Origin: Ferruginibacter lapsinanis | GTDB taxonomy: Bacteria; Bacteroidota; Bacteroidia; Chitinophagales; Chitinophagaceae | DNA: 64,000 nt | Direction: 5' to 3' | Assembly: GCF_020783315.1 (NCBI RefSeq) | Contig: NZ_CP086063.1 | Coordinates: forward strand, 2,282,501 to 2,346,500 | Shown: positions 19,772-28,100 of the stretch, piece by piece | How the letters are laid out: each line of letters opens with the position of its first letter | Position numbering within the stretch: the first letter of the stretch is position 1 | The notes under the pieces: model-generated | What the model was told of the DNA's origin: nothing | The model's database searches: none | The model's input: the letters and a program-made list of their open reading frames with translations, nothing else | Translations under genes and position numbers: made by a program

Positions 19772-20422
19772 ATGCTATCTGCTACAGGAATATTTAAAAA
19801 TTATGGCAAATTGCCTGTTTTACAAGGAGTTGACATTAGTATTGCCAAAGGAGAGGTAGTGAGTATTGTTGGCTCTTCAGGTGCCGGCAAAAGCACACTG
19901 CTACACATTTTGGGTAGTTTGGATAAGCCGGACAGAGGACAAATTATGCTCAATAATCAACGTACTGATAATCTCTCAGGTAAGAAATTGGCGGCTTTTA
20001 GGAACAGGCATATTGGTTTCGTCTTTCAATTTCACCACTTGTTACCTGAGTTTTCTGCACTCGAAAATGTTTGTATCCCTGGTTGGATCGCCGGAAAAAA
20101 GAAAAAAGAGGTGGAGCAAAGAGCTATCGAATTGTTAACAACTTTAGGATTGGCCGACAGAATTGAAAATAAACCACAACAACTTTCAGGAGGCGAACAA
20201 CAACGTGTGGCAGTAGCCCGTGCCTTAATAAATAATCCATCCATCATTATGGCGGATGAACCCACGGGTAATTTAGATAGTAAGAATGCAAAAGAATTGC
20301 ATCATCTTTTTATTGACCTGAGAAAACAATTCGATCAAACTTTTTTAATTGTAACACACAATGAAGAGTTGGCTCAAATGAGTGATAGGATTTTGCATAT
20401 GAAAGATGGAAAAATAATTTGA
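19772..20422 (+). CDS. lolD: LolD-like lipoprotein-releasing ABC transporter ATP-binding protein
   Basis: A 216-residue ABC ATPase: Walker [10 protein letters not shown] (about 34-42), Q-loop region [10 protein letters not shown], signature [15 protein letters not shown], Walker [14 protein letters not shown]-loop VTHN. The FHHLLPEF segment is the LolD-type signature within the MacB/LolD family. With a LolC/E membrane partner it would extract lipoproteins from the inner membrane; no membrane partner is adjacent. The stop codon lies inside a short word-repeat dyad (20418..20448). Confidence 0.85.
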   Translation: MLSATGIFKNYGKLPVLQGVDISIAKGEVVSIVGSSGAGKSTLLHILGSLDKPDRGQIMLNNQRTDNLSGKKLAAFRNRHIGFVFQFHHLLPEFSALENVCIPGWIAGKKKKEVEQRAIELLTTLGLADRIENKPQQLSGGEQQRVAVARALINNPSIIMADEPTGNLDSKNAKELHHLFIDLRKQFDQTFLIVTHNEELAQMSDRILHMKDGKII

Positions 20423-20448
20423 TGATTTGAAAATTCTCAAATGAACTA
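20418..20448. repeat. Octamer word repeat/dyad between two convergent stop codons
   Basis: TTTGATGA and TTTGAAAA are followed by the inverse TTCTCAAA. The first word contains the lolD stop (TGA, 20420-20422) and the far end touches the stop of the cobalamin adenosyltransferase gene (20446-20448). The words are the same as those in the accB-accC element at 54271. Confidence 0.7.
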
Positions 20449-21009
20449 ATCAGTTCTCGGTTTCCACGCTACTTCAGGTACATTCAGTAAATGCCCGATA
20501 TATCTTGCCAACACAAAAAGATAATCACTTAAGCGGTTGATGTATTTAATTACTAACGGATCTACAAACAATTCATGCTCCTGCATATTAACACAAAGCC
20601 TTTCGGCACGCCTGCATACGCAACGGGCAACATGTGCAGTAGAGACAGCGATATGACCTCCTGGTAGAATAAAAAATTTCATCGGAGCCAATACTTCATT
20701 CATTTTATCAATTTCATTTTCCAATAAAACAATATCTGTTTCTTTTAGATCAGGTATCTTCATCGATGGCTCTTTATCAGGATCACATGCTAATGATGAG
20801 CCTACGGTAAATAAACGATCCTGTATCTCTTTTAATATGGTTTTAGTGTGCTCGTCAATTATATAGTCACTAACCAATCCAATATATGAATTGAGCTCGT
20901 CTATGGTGCCATAGCTTTCAATACGTAAATGACTTTTGGATACTTTAGTGCCTCCGATCAAACTTGTCTTACCAAGGTCGCCGGTTTTTGTATATATTTT
21001 CAGTGCCAT
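20446..21009 (-). CDS. PduO-type cob(I)yrinic acid a,c-diamide adenosyltransferase
   Basis: A 187-residue protein that makes adenosylcobalamin by transferring the adenosyl group of ATP to cob(I)alamin. The N-terminal ATP-binding segment KIYTKTGDLGKTSLIGG and RIESYGTIDELNSYIG are diagnostic of the PduO/MMAB family. The C-terminal helix bundle has the conserved CRRAERLCV and INRLSDYLFVLARY. Length is normal. It would support B12-dependent enzymes elsewhere in the genome, since no other cobalamin gene is near. Confidence 0.95.
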   Translation of the reverse strand: MALKIYTKTGDLGKTSLIGGTKVSKSHLRIESYGTIDELNSYIGLVSDYIIDEHTKTILKEIQDRLFTVGSSLACDPDKEPSMKIPDLKETDIVLLENEIDKMNEVLAPMKFFILPGGHIAVSTAHVARCVCRRAERLCVNMQEHELFVDPLVIKYINRLSDYLFVLARYIGHLLNVPEVAWKPRTD

Positions 21010-21078
21010 ACTTTGTAAATTGACTGGATATTTTACAAAGCAACAAAAAAAATGCAGATTAGTTTAGAAAATATGAAA

Positions 21079-21795
21079 CTAAGGAACTGGTTGTGCGATT
21101 AGGGTAGGGTGGCTGTTTATTTTATCACTTTCAATGATACCATCTCTCAGTCTTATTACTCTGTGAGCAAACCCCGAAATATCCTCTTCATGCGTTACCA
21201 ACACTACGGTGTTGCCATCATCATGGATCTTTTCAAGTATTTCCATAATTTCATAAGATGTTTTAGAATCAAGATTTCCGGTAGGTTCATCTGCCAAGAT
21301 AATTGCAGGATTATTGATAAGTGCTCTGGCAATTGCAACACGTTGACATTGTCCACCGCTTAATTCGTTAGGCTTATGTAAAGCTCTGTCATCCAGCTTA
21401 ACTTTTAACAGTACTTCCATGGCTCTTTCCTGTCTCTCTTTTTTTGGTATACCACTGTAGATAAGGGGTAAGGCCACATTTTCCGCAGCAGTTAATCTAG
21501 GTAACAAATTGAATTGCTGAAATACAAAACCGATTTCTTTATTTCTTATTTCTGCCAGATCATCATCATGCATACTACTTACATCATGCCCATTCAAGAT
21601 ATACTTGCCACCAGTGGGAGAATCGAGACAACCCAAAATATTCATCAGGGTCGATTTGCCGGAGCCGCTTGGTCCCATCAATGCTACATACTCGTTCTTC
21701 ATAATATCCATATTGATACCCTTCAGTACTTGCAGTTCCTGCTTTCCTAAAAAGTAGCTTTTACAGATATTTTCTAAATGAATAATGCCGCTCAT
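21079..21795 (-). CDS. ABC transporter ATP-binding protein, MacB/LolD family
   Basis: A 238-residue ATPase: Walker [26 protein letters not shown], signature [15 protein letters not shown], Walker [14 protein letters not shown]-loop VTHEE. This belongs to the MacB/FtsE-like class that powers mechanotransmission-type exporters with FtsX-fold permeases. No permease is beside it. The last 15 residues (after RDGIIESDK) are a non-conserved tail. It is downstream of gatC on the same strand, separated by a word-repeat dyad (21803..21878). Confidence 0.88.
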   Translation of the reverse strand: MSGIIHLENICKSYFLGKQELQVLKGINMDIMKNEYVALMGPSGSGKSTLMNILGCLDSPTGGKYILNGHDVSSMHDDDLAEIRNKEIGFVFQQFNLLPRLTAAENVALPLIYSGIPKKERQERAMEVLLKVKLDDRALHKPNELSGGQCQRVAIARALINNPAIILADEPTGNLDSKTSYEIMEILEKIHDDGNTVVLVTHEEDISGFAHRVIRLRDGIIESDKINSHPTLIAQPVP

Positions 21796-21802
21796 ATTCT
21801 TG

Positions 21803-21878
21803 GTTTAGGGATTTAGAAAGTTTAGGGTTTAGGAATTTAGCTATGATTTAAACTTCTAAACCTTAAACTCCTAAACTA
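21803..21878. repeat. GTTTAGG word repeat with inverted arms (gatC-ABC intergenic)
   Basis: The left arm (21803-21840) holds GTTTAGG three times with GATTTAG and AATTTAG between. The right arm (21846-21878) carries the inverse words at 7-8-nt spacing (CTAAAC, TTAAAC). The right arm ends exactly on the gatC stop codon (CTA, i.e. TAG, at 21876-21878). It fills the whole space between two co-directional genes. Confidence 0.75.
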
Positions 21879-22166
21879 TTTTTTTATCACTTTTGGAACT
21901 TTAAAAAACTGTTCATCATGCACCGGGGCATTTTTTAATCCCTCGGTTCTTTCAATACTTCCTTTAACCTCGTCCTCTCTGAGAATATTGATATTGTCGC
22001 TCATGTGCAAAAGAGGAGCTACGCCAGTGGTGTCTAGCTCATTCAGTTTTTCAACAAATTCTATCATGCGCTTCAGATCAGTTTTAATGGATTCTTTTTC
22101 AGCGCTGTTGTACTGTAGCCTTGCTAAACGGGCAACTTTATCTACCAGTGTGTCATTTACTTCCAT
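21876..22166 (-). CDS. gatC: Asp-tRNA(Asn)/Glu-tRNA(Gln) amidotransferase subunit C
   Basis: A 96-residue protein with the GatC pattern: VDKVARLARLQYNSAEKE in the N-terminal helices, then LNELDTTGVAPLLHMSD and LREDEVKGS, and a terminal VPKVIKK. GatC holds GatA and GatB together in the complex that amidates mischarged Glu-tRNA(Gln) or Asp-tRNA(Asn). gatA and gatB are not in the window. Length is normal for the family. Confidence 0.95.
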   Translation of the reverse strand: MEVNDTLVDKVARLARLQYNSAEKESIKTDLKRMIEFVEKLNELDTTGVAPLLHMSDNINILREDEVKGSIERTEGLKNAPVHDEQFFKVPKVIKK

Positions 22167-22290
22167 AAAACAAAATTAATGGATTAACGGCAGAAGCAGT
22201 TACAAATAGGATAAATGGTTGATTATGTATATAAGTCATAAAAAACTCATCGCCTAAAACTCATAACTCTTTTTTATCTTCGCCGCAATT

Positions 22291-23295
22291 ATGAGTGGGA
22301 AAAAAGAAATAGTAATGAGTGGGATACGCCCCACCGGTTTTTTGCATTTGGGTAACTACTTTGGTGCAATACGTAATTATGTACGTATGCAGGAAGATTT
22401 TGATTGCTACTTTATGGTAGCAGATCTGCATTCGTTGACTACACATCCAGATACAAAGCAACTGAAAGCCAATGTACACAGGGTTTTGGCAGAAAATATA
22501 GCCTGTGGTCTTGATCCGGACAAGGTAGCATTATATTGCCAGAGTCATGTCTATGAAACATCAGAATTGTATCTGTATTTGAATATGCTGGCTTATAAAG
22601 GAGAGTTGGAAAAAACTACCACGTTTAAAGATAAAGTGCGGCAAAATCCAGAAAACGTAAATGCAGGGTTATTGACTTATCCGGTATTACAAGCAGCTGA
22701 TATTATCCTTCACAGAGCCAAATATGTGCCCGTAGGGAAAGATCAGGAACAGCACCTGGAAATGGCTAGAAATTATGTCAATCGTTTTAATCATCGTTAT
22801 GGGAAGGTATTTCCCGAGCCTTTGGCATTCAATTATGGCAGTAATCTGGTGAAAGTGCCTAGTCTGGATGGAACTGGTAAAATGAGTAAAAGTGAGAATC
22901 AAAATGCTACTTTATATTTGGCGGATGAAGATGATGTGATCAGAAAAAAAGTGATGAAAGCCAAAACAGATGCAGGCCCGGCAGAGCCAAATACGCCCAA
23001 GCCTGACTATATCGAAAACATTTTTGATCTGATGCGATTAGTTAGCTCAGAAGAAGTGATCGGTAAGTTTGAACAGGATTATAATAGCTGTGCCATTCGT
23101 TATGGCGATATGAAGAAGCAATTAGCAGAAGATATGGTCAATTTTATATCTCCTATCAGAAACAAAGTGAATGCCATTTTAAACGACGAAAAGTACTTGC
23201 GGCTGGTAATGGAGCAAGGAGCAGAAAAAGCCCGTATCAGTGCAAAAGCGACCATGCTGTTGGTGAGAGAGGTAATGGGGTTGAACTATTTTTAG
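22291..23295 (+). CDS. trpS: Tryptophanyl-tRNA synthetase
   Basis: A 334-residue class I synthetase. The HIGH-like motif is PTGFLHLGNYFGA near residue 12; the KMSKS motif is DGTGKMSKSE near residue 200. GKDQEQHLEMARNYV is the typical tRNA/Trp-AMP site region. Length fits bacterial TrpRS. The leader contains TATCTTCG (22273-22280), one mismatch from TAnnTTTG, 10 bp before the ATG. The AACTCAT words at 22244-22271 look like a weak member of the word-repeat class. Confidence 0.97.
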   Translation: MSGKKEIVMSGIRPTGFLHLGNYFGAIRNYVRMQEDFDCYFMVADLHSLTTHPDTKQLKANVHRVLAENIACGLDPDKVALYCQSHVYETSELYLYLNMLAYKGELEKTTTFKDKVRQNPENVNAGLLTYPVLQAADIILHRAKYVPVGKDQEQHLEMARNYVNRFNHRYGKVFPEPLAFNYGSNLVKVPSLDGTGKMSKSENQNATLYLADEDDVIRKKVMKAKTDAGPAEPNTPKPDYIENIFDLMRLVSSEEVIGKFEQDYNSCAIRYGDMKKQLAEDMVNFISPIRNKVNAILNDEKYLRLVMEQGAEKARISAKATMLLVREVMGLNYF

Positions 23296-23346
23296 TTCTT
23301 GTCTATAAAGGTTAACCAAGAGTTTTTTATATTTCGTAACATTAAC

Positions 23347-23354
23347 TAAGTTTG
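23347..23354 (+). promoter_or_regulatory. Putative -7 element of the deoxynucleoside kinase gene
   Basis: TAAGTTTG matches TAnnTTTG and predicts a leader of about 75 nt before the ATG at 23439. Confidence 0.5.
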
Positions 23355-23377
23355 CTTACTTTCAATCTCTTTACGGG

Positions 23378-23431
23378 GACAGGTTCAGCAATCTTTAATT
23401 ATAATTTAAAAAATATCCACCTGTCGGTGGA
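23378..23431 (+). promoter_or_regulatory. Leader with two mutually exclusive hairpins
   Basis: GACAGGT (23378-23384) can pair with ACCTGTC (23419-23425), but TCCACC (23416-23421) can instead pair with GGTGGA (23426-23431). The two stems share 23419-23421, so only one can form. The second hairpin ends 7 nt before the kinase start codon. It does not match a riboswitch class that I know. Confidence 0.3.
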
Positions 23432-23438
23432 ATAGGGT

Positions 23439-24074
23439 ATGGCAAAAGCAAAAAAACCAAAGCACATTGCAGTAGCAGGAAATATCGGAGCAGGTAAAAC
23501 TACCTTGACCGAAATGTTGAGCAAGCATTATAAGTGGATACCGCAGTTCGAAGATGTTGACCATAATCCTTACCTGAATGATTTTTATGAGGATATGCCC
23601 AGATGGAGTTTCAATCTGCAAATATTCTTTTTAAATAGCCGCCTGAATCAATTGCTCGACATTCATCGTGGTACCGAAACCGTTATACAAGACAGAACGA
23701 TTTATGAGGATGCAAATATTTTTGCTCCTAACCTTCATGATATGGGGTTGATGGGCAAAAGAGATTTTGATAATTATTATAAGTTTTTCGAAACGTTAAA
23801 ATCGATGGTGCAGCCTCCGGATCTGTTGATCTACCTGAAAGCATCTGTACCTACCTTGGTAGCGCAGATACAAAAAAGAGGTAGAGAATATGAAGAAAAT
23901 ATCCGCTTGGATTATCTTAAAAAATTGAATGATTACTACAATAACTGGATAGATAATTATAAAGAAGGACAATTACTGATAGTAGATGCTGATGTAAATA
24001 AATTTGCAGATAATGAAGAAGATCTGGGAAAGATCATTAGCAGTATAGATTCTAAACTATTTGGTTTATTCTAG
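23439..24074 (+). CDS. Deoxynucleoside kinase family protein
   Basis: A 211-residue P-loop kinase of the dNK/dCK/dGK family, which phosphorylates deoxynucleosides for dNTP salvage. P-loop: AVAGNIGAGKTTLTE (about 11-25). FEDVDHNPYLNDFYED carries the substrate-binding Glu; VIQDRTIYEDANIF is the DRS-like motif; QKRGREYEENI is the lid region. Length is normal. Substrate preference cannot be read from sequence. The stop codon forms one end of the perfect dyad at 24072..24134. Confidence 0.9.
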   Translation: MAKAKKPKHIAVAGNIGAGKTTLTEMLSKHYKWIPQFEDVDHNPYLNDFYEDMPRWSFNLQIFFLNSRLNQLLDIHRGTETVIQDRTIYEDANIFAPNLHDMGLMGKRDFDNYYKFFETLKSMVQPPDLLIYLKASVPTLVAQIQKRGREYEENIRLDYLKKLNDYYNNWIDNYKEGQLLIVDADVNKFADNEEDLGKIISSIDSKLFGLF

Positions 24075-24134
24075 TTTTTAGTTCATGGTGTTTTTTAGGG
24101 TTAACTACCAGATCACACCATGAACTAAAAGCTA
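24072..24134. terminator. Near-perfect 20-bp inverted repeat spanning two convergent stop codons
   Basis: TAGTTTTTAGTTCATGGTGT (24072-24091) is matched by ACACCATGAACTAAAAGCTA (24115-24134), 19 of 20 positions complementary, around a 23-nt loop. The outer TAG of each arm is the stop codon of its gene (kinase on plus, response regulator on minus). It can act as a bidirectional terminator and belongs to the word-repeat class described in the findings. Confidence 0.8.
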
Positions 24135-24782
24135 ATCTATCAATTGATGTTTCATCGCATAAAACACTAAGCCTACGGAGTTTTTTACACCGAATCTTTC
24201 CATTAATCTGTCTTTTATTGCTTCAACTGTCCTGGCACTTATATTCATTTTCTGAGCAATCTCAGTTGCTGTAAATTCCATACATACCAGGGTAATTACC
24301 TCTTTTTCTTTTTCACTGATCACCACTTCTGAACTGAGATTAGCATTGAATTTTTGTTTGCTGTAATTCTTCTTTACCAACACCCTGTTCACAAACGAGC
24401 TTAGATAATAGCCCGTGCGTTTAACATCCATGATAGCTTTTTTTATCTCTGCAGAGTCTGTATTTTTTAATAAATATCCTGCTGCACCACAATCCATTAA
24501 GTGCCCGATGAAATGTTCATCTTCATACATAGTAAGTATCAGTACTCTTATGTGGGGATGTGTTTTGGCCAGGCTTTTGGTAACTTCAATACCGTCTTTT
24601 ACAGGCATTTTTAAATCACATAAAACAATGTCGGGATCGGCTTCGGTTATTTTCTCTAAAAGCTCATTGCCATTTTCGGCTTCCATTACAAATTGGATAT
24701 TGGTATAGGAACGCATAGAAAGTATTACACCCTTCCTGAACAGTTTGTGATCGTCTGCTATTGCTACTTTTATTGTTTCCAT
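24132..24782 (-). CDS. NarL/LuxR-type response regulator
   Basis: A 216-residue two-domain regulator. The receiver domain (about 4-120) has acidic pair D10/D11, phospho-acceptor D56 in VLCDLKMP, and a conserved Lys in YLLKNT. The C-terminal LuxR/GerE helix-turn-helix (about 150-215) includes SEKEKEVITLVCMEFTATEIA and ISARTVEAIKDRL. It lies 76 bp downstream of the histidine kinase gene on the same strand and is almost certainly its partner. Target genes are unknown. Confidence 0.93.
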   Translation of the reverse strand: METIKVAIADDHKLFRKGVILSMRSYTNIQFVMEAENGNELLEKITEADPDIVLCDLKMPVKDGIEVTKSLAKTHPHIRVLILTMYEDEHFIGHLMDCGAAGYLLKNTDSAEIKKAIMDVKRTGYYLSSFVNRVLVKKNYSKQKFNANLSSEVVISEKEKEVITLVCMEFTATEIAQKMNISARTVEAIKDRLMERFGVKNSVGLVFYAMKHQLID

Positions 24783-24858
24783 ATTCTATTAGATGCACAT
24801 AAAGTTATGCAAAATATTTTTTTTGCCGAACGAATTTATAAATAAGGGATGAACGGCA

Positions 24859-25686
24859 TTATAAGGTAGACTCCTTAGGAATTTCCAAAGTTACTTTATA
24901 GTATGTATGGCTTGGGTCTATTTCGAAAAATATCCGGCCATTCAGCACTTTAATTCTGCTGGCAATATTTTTCAATCCAAGTCCCGTAGAGTACTGGTTC
25001 AGTCTGTCGAACTCAGTTTGTACAATACCTTGTCCGTCATGATGTAGTCGGAGATAGGTATGTGTTGCATTGGCATTTTGTGTAAGATGTATAAAGCCGG
25101 CATTACTGTGTTTAATGATATTGTTGATCAATTCCTGCACTATCCTGAAGATCAACAACTCCTGTTCAAGCTTCAACCTGGTTCTGTAGTCATGAAACCG
25201 GCTGCTGGCATTAATAGTACCACTGCCATTAATTTTCTGAAACAGATCACCTATTGCACTTTCTAATCCGAAATTTTTAAGAGTGGGAGGCATCATACTA
25301 TGGCTGATGTTACGGATCAGCTGAATAGCGTCGTCAATAATTTGTTTTGCACTGAAAATAGATTGTAATTGAGATGCAGGATCTAAATTGATAAGATTCT
25401 CATTTAAGTACAATCTGGCGGTAGCTAACAATGGCCCTACATCATCATGCAGATCTGCAGCAATACGATTGCGTTCTTCTTCCTGGAACTTTATTGAGGC
25501 ATTTAACAATATCTGTTGTTTATCATCCTCTAGTTTTTTTAATTGGTTATTGAACCTGATCACCTTTCTTTGATGCAGAATAACAAAAAAGACTATGCCC
25601 AACACCAAGCAAAGCATTACAGCAGTACCTAAAAGCATCACATAATTCACACCGGGAGCATTCGTTGTAGCTTGTAAAAAAATCAT
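24859..25686 (-). CDS. Sensor histidine kinase, HisKA_3 (NarX/DesK) type
   Basis: A 275-residue kinase with a single membrane segment (about 17-37) and almost no extracytoplasmic sensor. A coiled linker leads to the HisKA_3 domain with phospho-acceptor H80 in AADLHDDVGP. The HATPase domain (about 160-270) has the N box QELINNIIKHS, DGQGI (G1 region) and GLGLKNIASRI (G2). With so little sensor, the input may come through the membrane protein encoded 8 bp upstream. It phosphorylates, by inference, the regulator at 24132. Confidence 0.92.
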   Translation of the reverse strand: MIFLQATTNAPGVNYVMLLGTAVMLCLVLGIVFFVILHQRKVIRFNNQLKKLEDDKQQILLNASIKFQEEERNRIAADLHDDVGPLLATARLYLNENLINLDPASQLQSIFSAKQIIDDAIQLIRNISHSMMPPTLKNFGLESAIGDLFQKINGSGTINASSRFHDYRTRLKLEQELLIFRIVQELINNIIKHSNAGFIHLTQNANATHTYLRLHHDGQGIVQTEFDRLNQYSTGLGLKNIASRIKVLNGRIFFEIDPSHTYYKVTLEIPKESTL

Positions 25687-25694
25687 ACTTTGTT

Positions 25695-26333
25695 TCAGTT
25701 TGTCGTTGGGTTAAAATGGTCTAGGTCAAGGTTAACGGTCTGATCGGGTAAATTAGGAATTGGTTTTATGAATTTTGTTAAATACACTCCTATACATAGG
25801 AAGAGGTTTTTTATTATCGTAACACTTCCATATATAATATGATATAACGTACGAAACTCTTTATTTTGTATTGAGTTTTTAGAATATAAGAAAAGAAAAA
25901 AGTTTCCGGAGAAATAGATAAGGAAGGCAATTGATATCCAAAAGATAGGTAATTGATAAATCGGAATGCTTAAATCAATGTTCATTTTTTCGTAAAACAG
26001 GTATATGATAACGAAAATAAAGATGATACATTCTATTACCTGCGGGTAAAAACTGAAAGAAAGCTTATTATTTGCTGGCAGTATATAATCGTAAATGCTA
26101 AATAAAAAGAAGGGAATTATAGATAGTAGCAACAACCTGCCAATCTTTTTCGATTTGATGTTAAGCTTAAAAAACAGGCAAATAGCACTGTATTCTATCA
26201 ATATAAAGACCCTAAATAATGTTACATATAAGAGGAAAGAATCTATGTAAAGTAGTGCTGTTAAGCATAAAACCAAGAAAAGCGCCAGGGCACTTGCATA
26301 CAAAAAAAATACCCTCATATCCTTTGCTCTCAA
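25695..26333 (-). CDS. Multi-pass membrane protein upstream of the kinase, possible sensor
   Basis: A hydrophobic protein of at least 212 residues with six membrane segments, no known catalytic motif and a short polar tail (VNLDLDHFNPTTN). The coordinates use a TTG start; an ATG lies at 26318. However, the frame stays open upstream to 26447 and encodes a convincing first membrane helix (LENITYVSEVSPLIICILLY) with no ATG, GTG or TTG; a start at ATT (26424-26426) would give about 243 residues and seven segments. Its position 8 bp before a sensor-poor kinase suggests it senses or tethers. Similar hypothetical seven-helix proteins occur beside such kinases in Bacteroidota. Confidence 0.7.
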   Translation of the reverse strand: MRAKDMRVFFLYASALALFLVLCLTALLYIDSFLLYVTLFRVFILIEYSAICLFFKLNIKSKKIGRLLLLSIIPFFLFSIYDYILPANNKLSFSFYPQVIECIIFIFVIIYLFYEKMNIDLSIPIYQLPIFWISIAFLIYFSGNFFLFLYSKNSIQNKEFRTLYHIIYGSVTIIKNLFLCIGVYLTKFIKPIPNLPDQTVNLDLDHFNPTTN

Positions 26334-26447
26334 CTTATTATAAAGTAAGATACAAATGATAAGAGGGCTGACCTCAGAAACGTAAGTAATATTTTCAAGT
26401 AGTTTAAGGATAATAAGTTGTTTAATGTAAAAATAAACAACAGTTCC

Positions 26448-27229
26448 TCAAATACAAAAAATATTAATTAGTCGTTTGCTAAGTAAGATACTTCAACTAG
26501 TTCTTTAGCTAGACCGTGTCCCATAGTTAATAGTTTTTTTTTGGTTTAGGAAGAGTTTCAGATGTAAACTTCCCCCGAAACGGCAACCTGGGCAAAGGGT
26601 GAATTTTAATTTTCAACCCTACAAATACGGTAAAATTCACTGTTAGTCGTACTTTTAGGAAATTTTACTCGTAAAAGCCCTAGCATTATTGAGGTAAAAA
26701 TACAACAAAAAATAGTAATTTTACTATTCAGTTTGGAGTTTTTTACTTAGTAAATATACGATAAGTTAATAATTTGTGTACATCTCTGAGGGTAAATAAT
26801 TGGAAGCGAAGGCTTTTTTGGTCAGCTAAATTACATTTTTTTTAAAGTTAGTGGTGCTGAATAGAAGATAAAAGACCGGTTTTATGAGCAATTTGTTTAT
26901 CTGAAGCAGCCCCTTTCTTTATTAAATAAACTTCATATTGTATTTATTATCAATAATTTGTGGTTATTAATAGATAGGTTTTTAATCTGCATTTGTATTC
27001 CAAAGGTAAAAATTACAATGAATCATTAGTATTGTACTATAGCCTGCATTCAAAATTTTACTGTTTCACATCAGCATAGTAAAAATACGATAGTGTTTTT
27101 ACTATGCTGGCGCCTGGCAATTCTTTTATCAAAATTGCAGGTCCGGTAAATGTGAACAAAAGTCTTATTCAAATAGAAATAAGCTTATTTTTAATCATAG
27201 TTTTATCTCCAAGAGCAATATAAAAATCG
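26448..27229. other. Palindrome-rich intergenic region between divergent signalling genes
   Basis: About 780 bp with no supportable gene on either strand. It holds several AT-rich dyads that share the core TTTACT/AGTAAA: TTTTACtcGTAAAA (26663-26676), AATAGTAAttTTACTATT (26711-26728), TTTACTtAGTAAA (26742-26754), and CAGCATAGTAAAAA with its exact inverse (27072-27085 and 27096-27109). A different dyad, GTGAATTTTA/TAAAATTCAC, is at 26599-26640. These probably are operators or RNA structures of the flanking two-component genes. Confidence 0.6.
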
Positions 27230-27237
27230 TATTTTTG
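27230..27237 (+). promoter_or_regulatory. Putative -7 element of the first orphan regulator
   Basis: TATTTTTG matches TAnnTTTG, 27 bp before the ATG at 27265. An apparent TTG start at 27235 would fall inside this element, so the ATG is preferred. Confidence 0.55.
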
Positions 27238-27264
27238 AGTATAAACCCAAAACCTATAAATTCA

Positions 27265-27930
27265 ATGTCAACCGAACAATTAATTAAAATTGCAATTGCC
27301 GACGATCACAAAATTTTCAGAGATGGAATAAAAATGGCCCTTTCCGGTAAAAATGACCTCAAAATGCTCTGGGAAGCTGAAGACGGAAAGGATATGATGC
27401 ACAAAATTGAAATTAAAAAACCTGATGTGTTATTAATGGATATCAGGATGCCGGAAATTGACGGGATCAATGCGATCGAATTAATTCGCAAGGAATATGA
27501 AAATCTTAAGATAATTGTACTTACCATGTATGATGATCAGCAAATGATCAGTAAAATGATGGAAATGGGAGCCAATGCCTACCTCACCAAAACTACAGAC
27601 CCCGAAGAGATCTATGAAGCGATCCTAACCTGTATGAATGACGATTTCTACTTCAACGAACTGGTGAATAAGGCGATTATGGGGAAACTACTGCAGAAAA
27701 AGAGTGTGCGTCAACACTATGGAACCACACAAGCGATCAATTTCAATGAAAAAGAAATAAAAATCCTTCAACTGCTGGCTCAGGATAAAACTACTGAAGA
27801 GATCTCTAAAATCATTTTTTTAAGTCCACGTACAATTGAAACCATAAGACAAACCATGAAAAACAAGGTAAATGCAAAGACCATCGGAGGTTTGATCATG
27901 TATGGAATGCGTAATAAACTTATTGAATAA
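27265..27930 (+). CDS. Orphan NarL/LuxR-type response regulator 1
   Basis: A 221-residue regulator starting MSTEQLIKIAIADDHKIF. Receiver: acidic pair D13/D14, phospho-acceptor D59 in LLMDIRMP, Thr in VLTMYDDQ, Lys in YLTKTTDP. The linker (about 125-155) is followed by a GerE helix-turn-helix with NEKEIKILQLLAQDKTTEEIS and LSPRTIETIRQTM. No kinase gene is next to it on the same strand; the kinase at 24859 is divergent. It is a close paralogue of the next gene, 170 bp downstream, indicating tandem duplication. Confidence 0.92.
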   Translation: MSTEQLIKIAIADDHKIFRDGIKMALSGKNDLKMLWEAEDGKDMMHKIEIKKPDVLLMDIRMPEIDGINAIELIRKEYENLKIIVLTMYDDQQMISKMMEMGANAYLTKTTDPEEIYEAILTCMNDDFYFNELVNKAIMGKLLQKKSVRQHYGTTQAINFNEKEIKILQLLAQDKTTEEISKIIFLSPRTIETIRQTMKNKVNAKTIGGLIMYGMRNKLIE

Positions 27931-28057
27931 GGAAGTTTTACAATACTCCTCCAAGTAGAGTTTACACGTTTTTCACCGTTTTAATAGTAGATTTCCCATA
28001 AAAAAGAACAGGTAAATATGCTATTAGTTTCTTCAGAAATTCTTCTGAACTTGCACT

Positions 28058-28075
28058 AGTAAAAGTGATTTTACT
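28058..28075. promoter_or_regulatory. Palindromic operator candidate before orphan regulator 2
   Basis: AGTAAAA, GTGA, TTTTACT: an 18-bp perfect dyad with a 4-bp spacer, centred about 35 bp before the ATG at 28101. The same half-sites recur in the gap upstream of regulator 1. Confidence 0.5.
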
Positions 28076-28100
28076 TTTTAAAACTGTAAAGAATACGATT

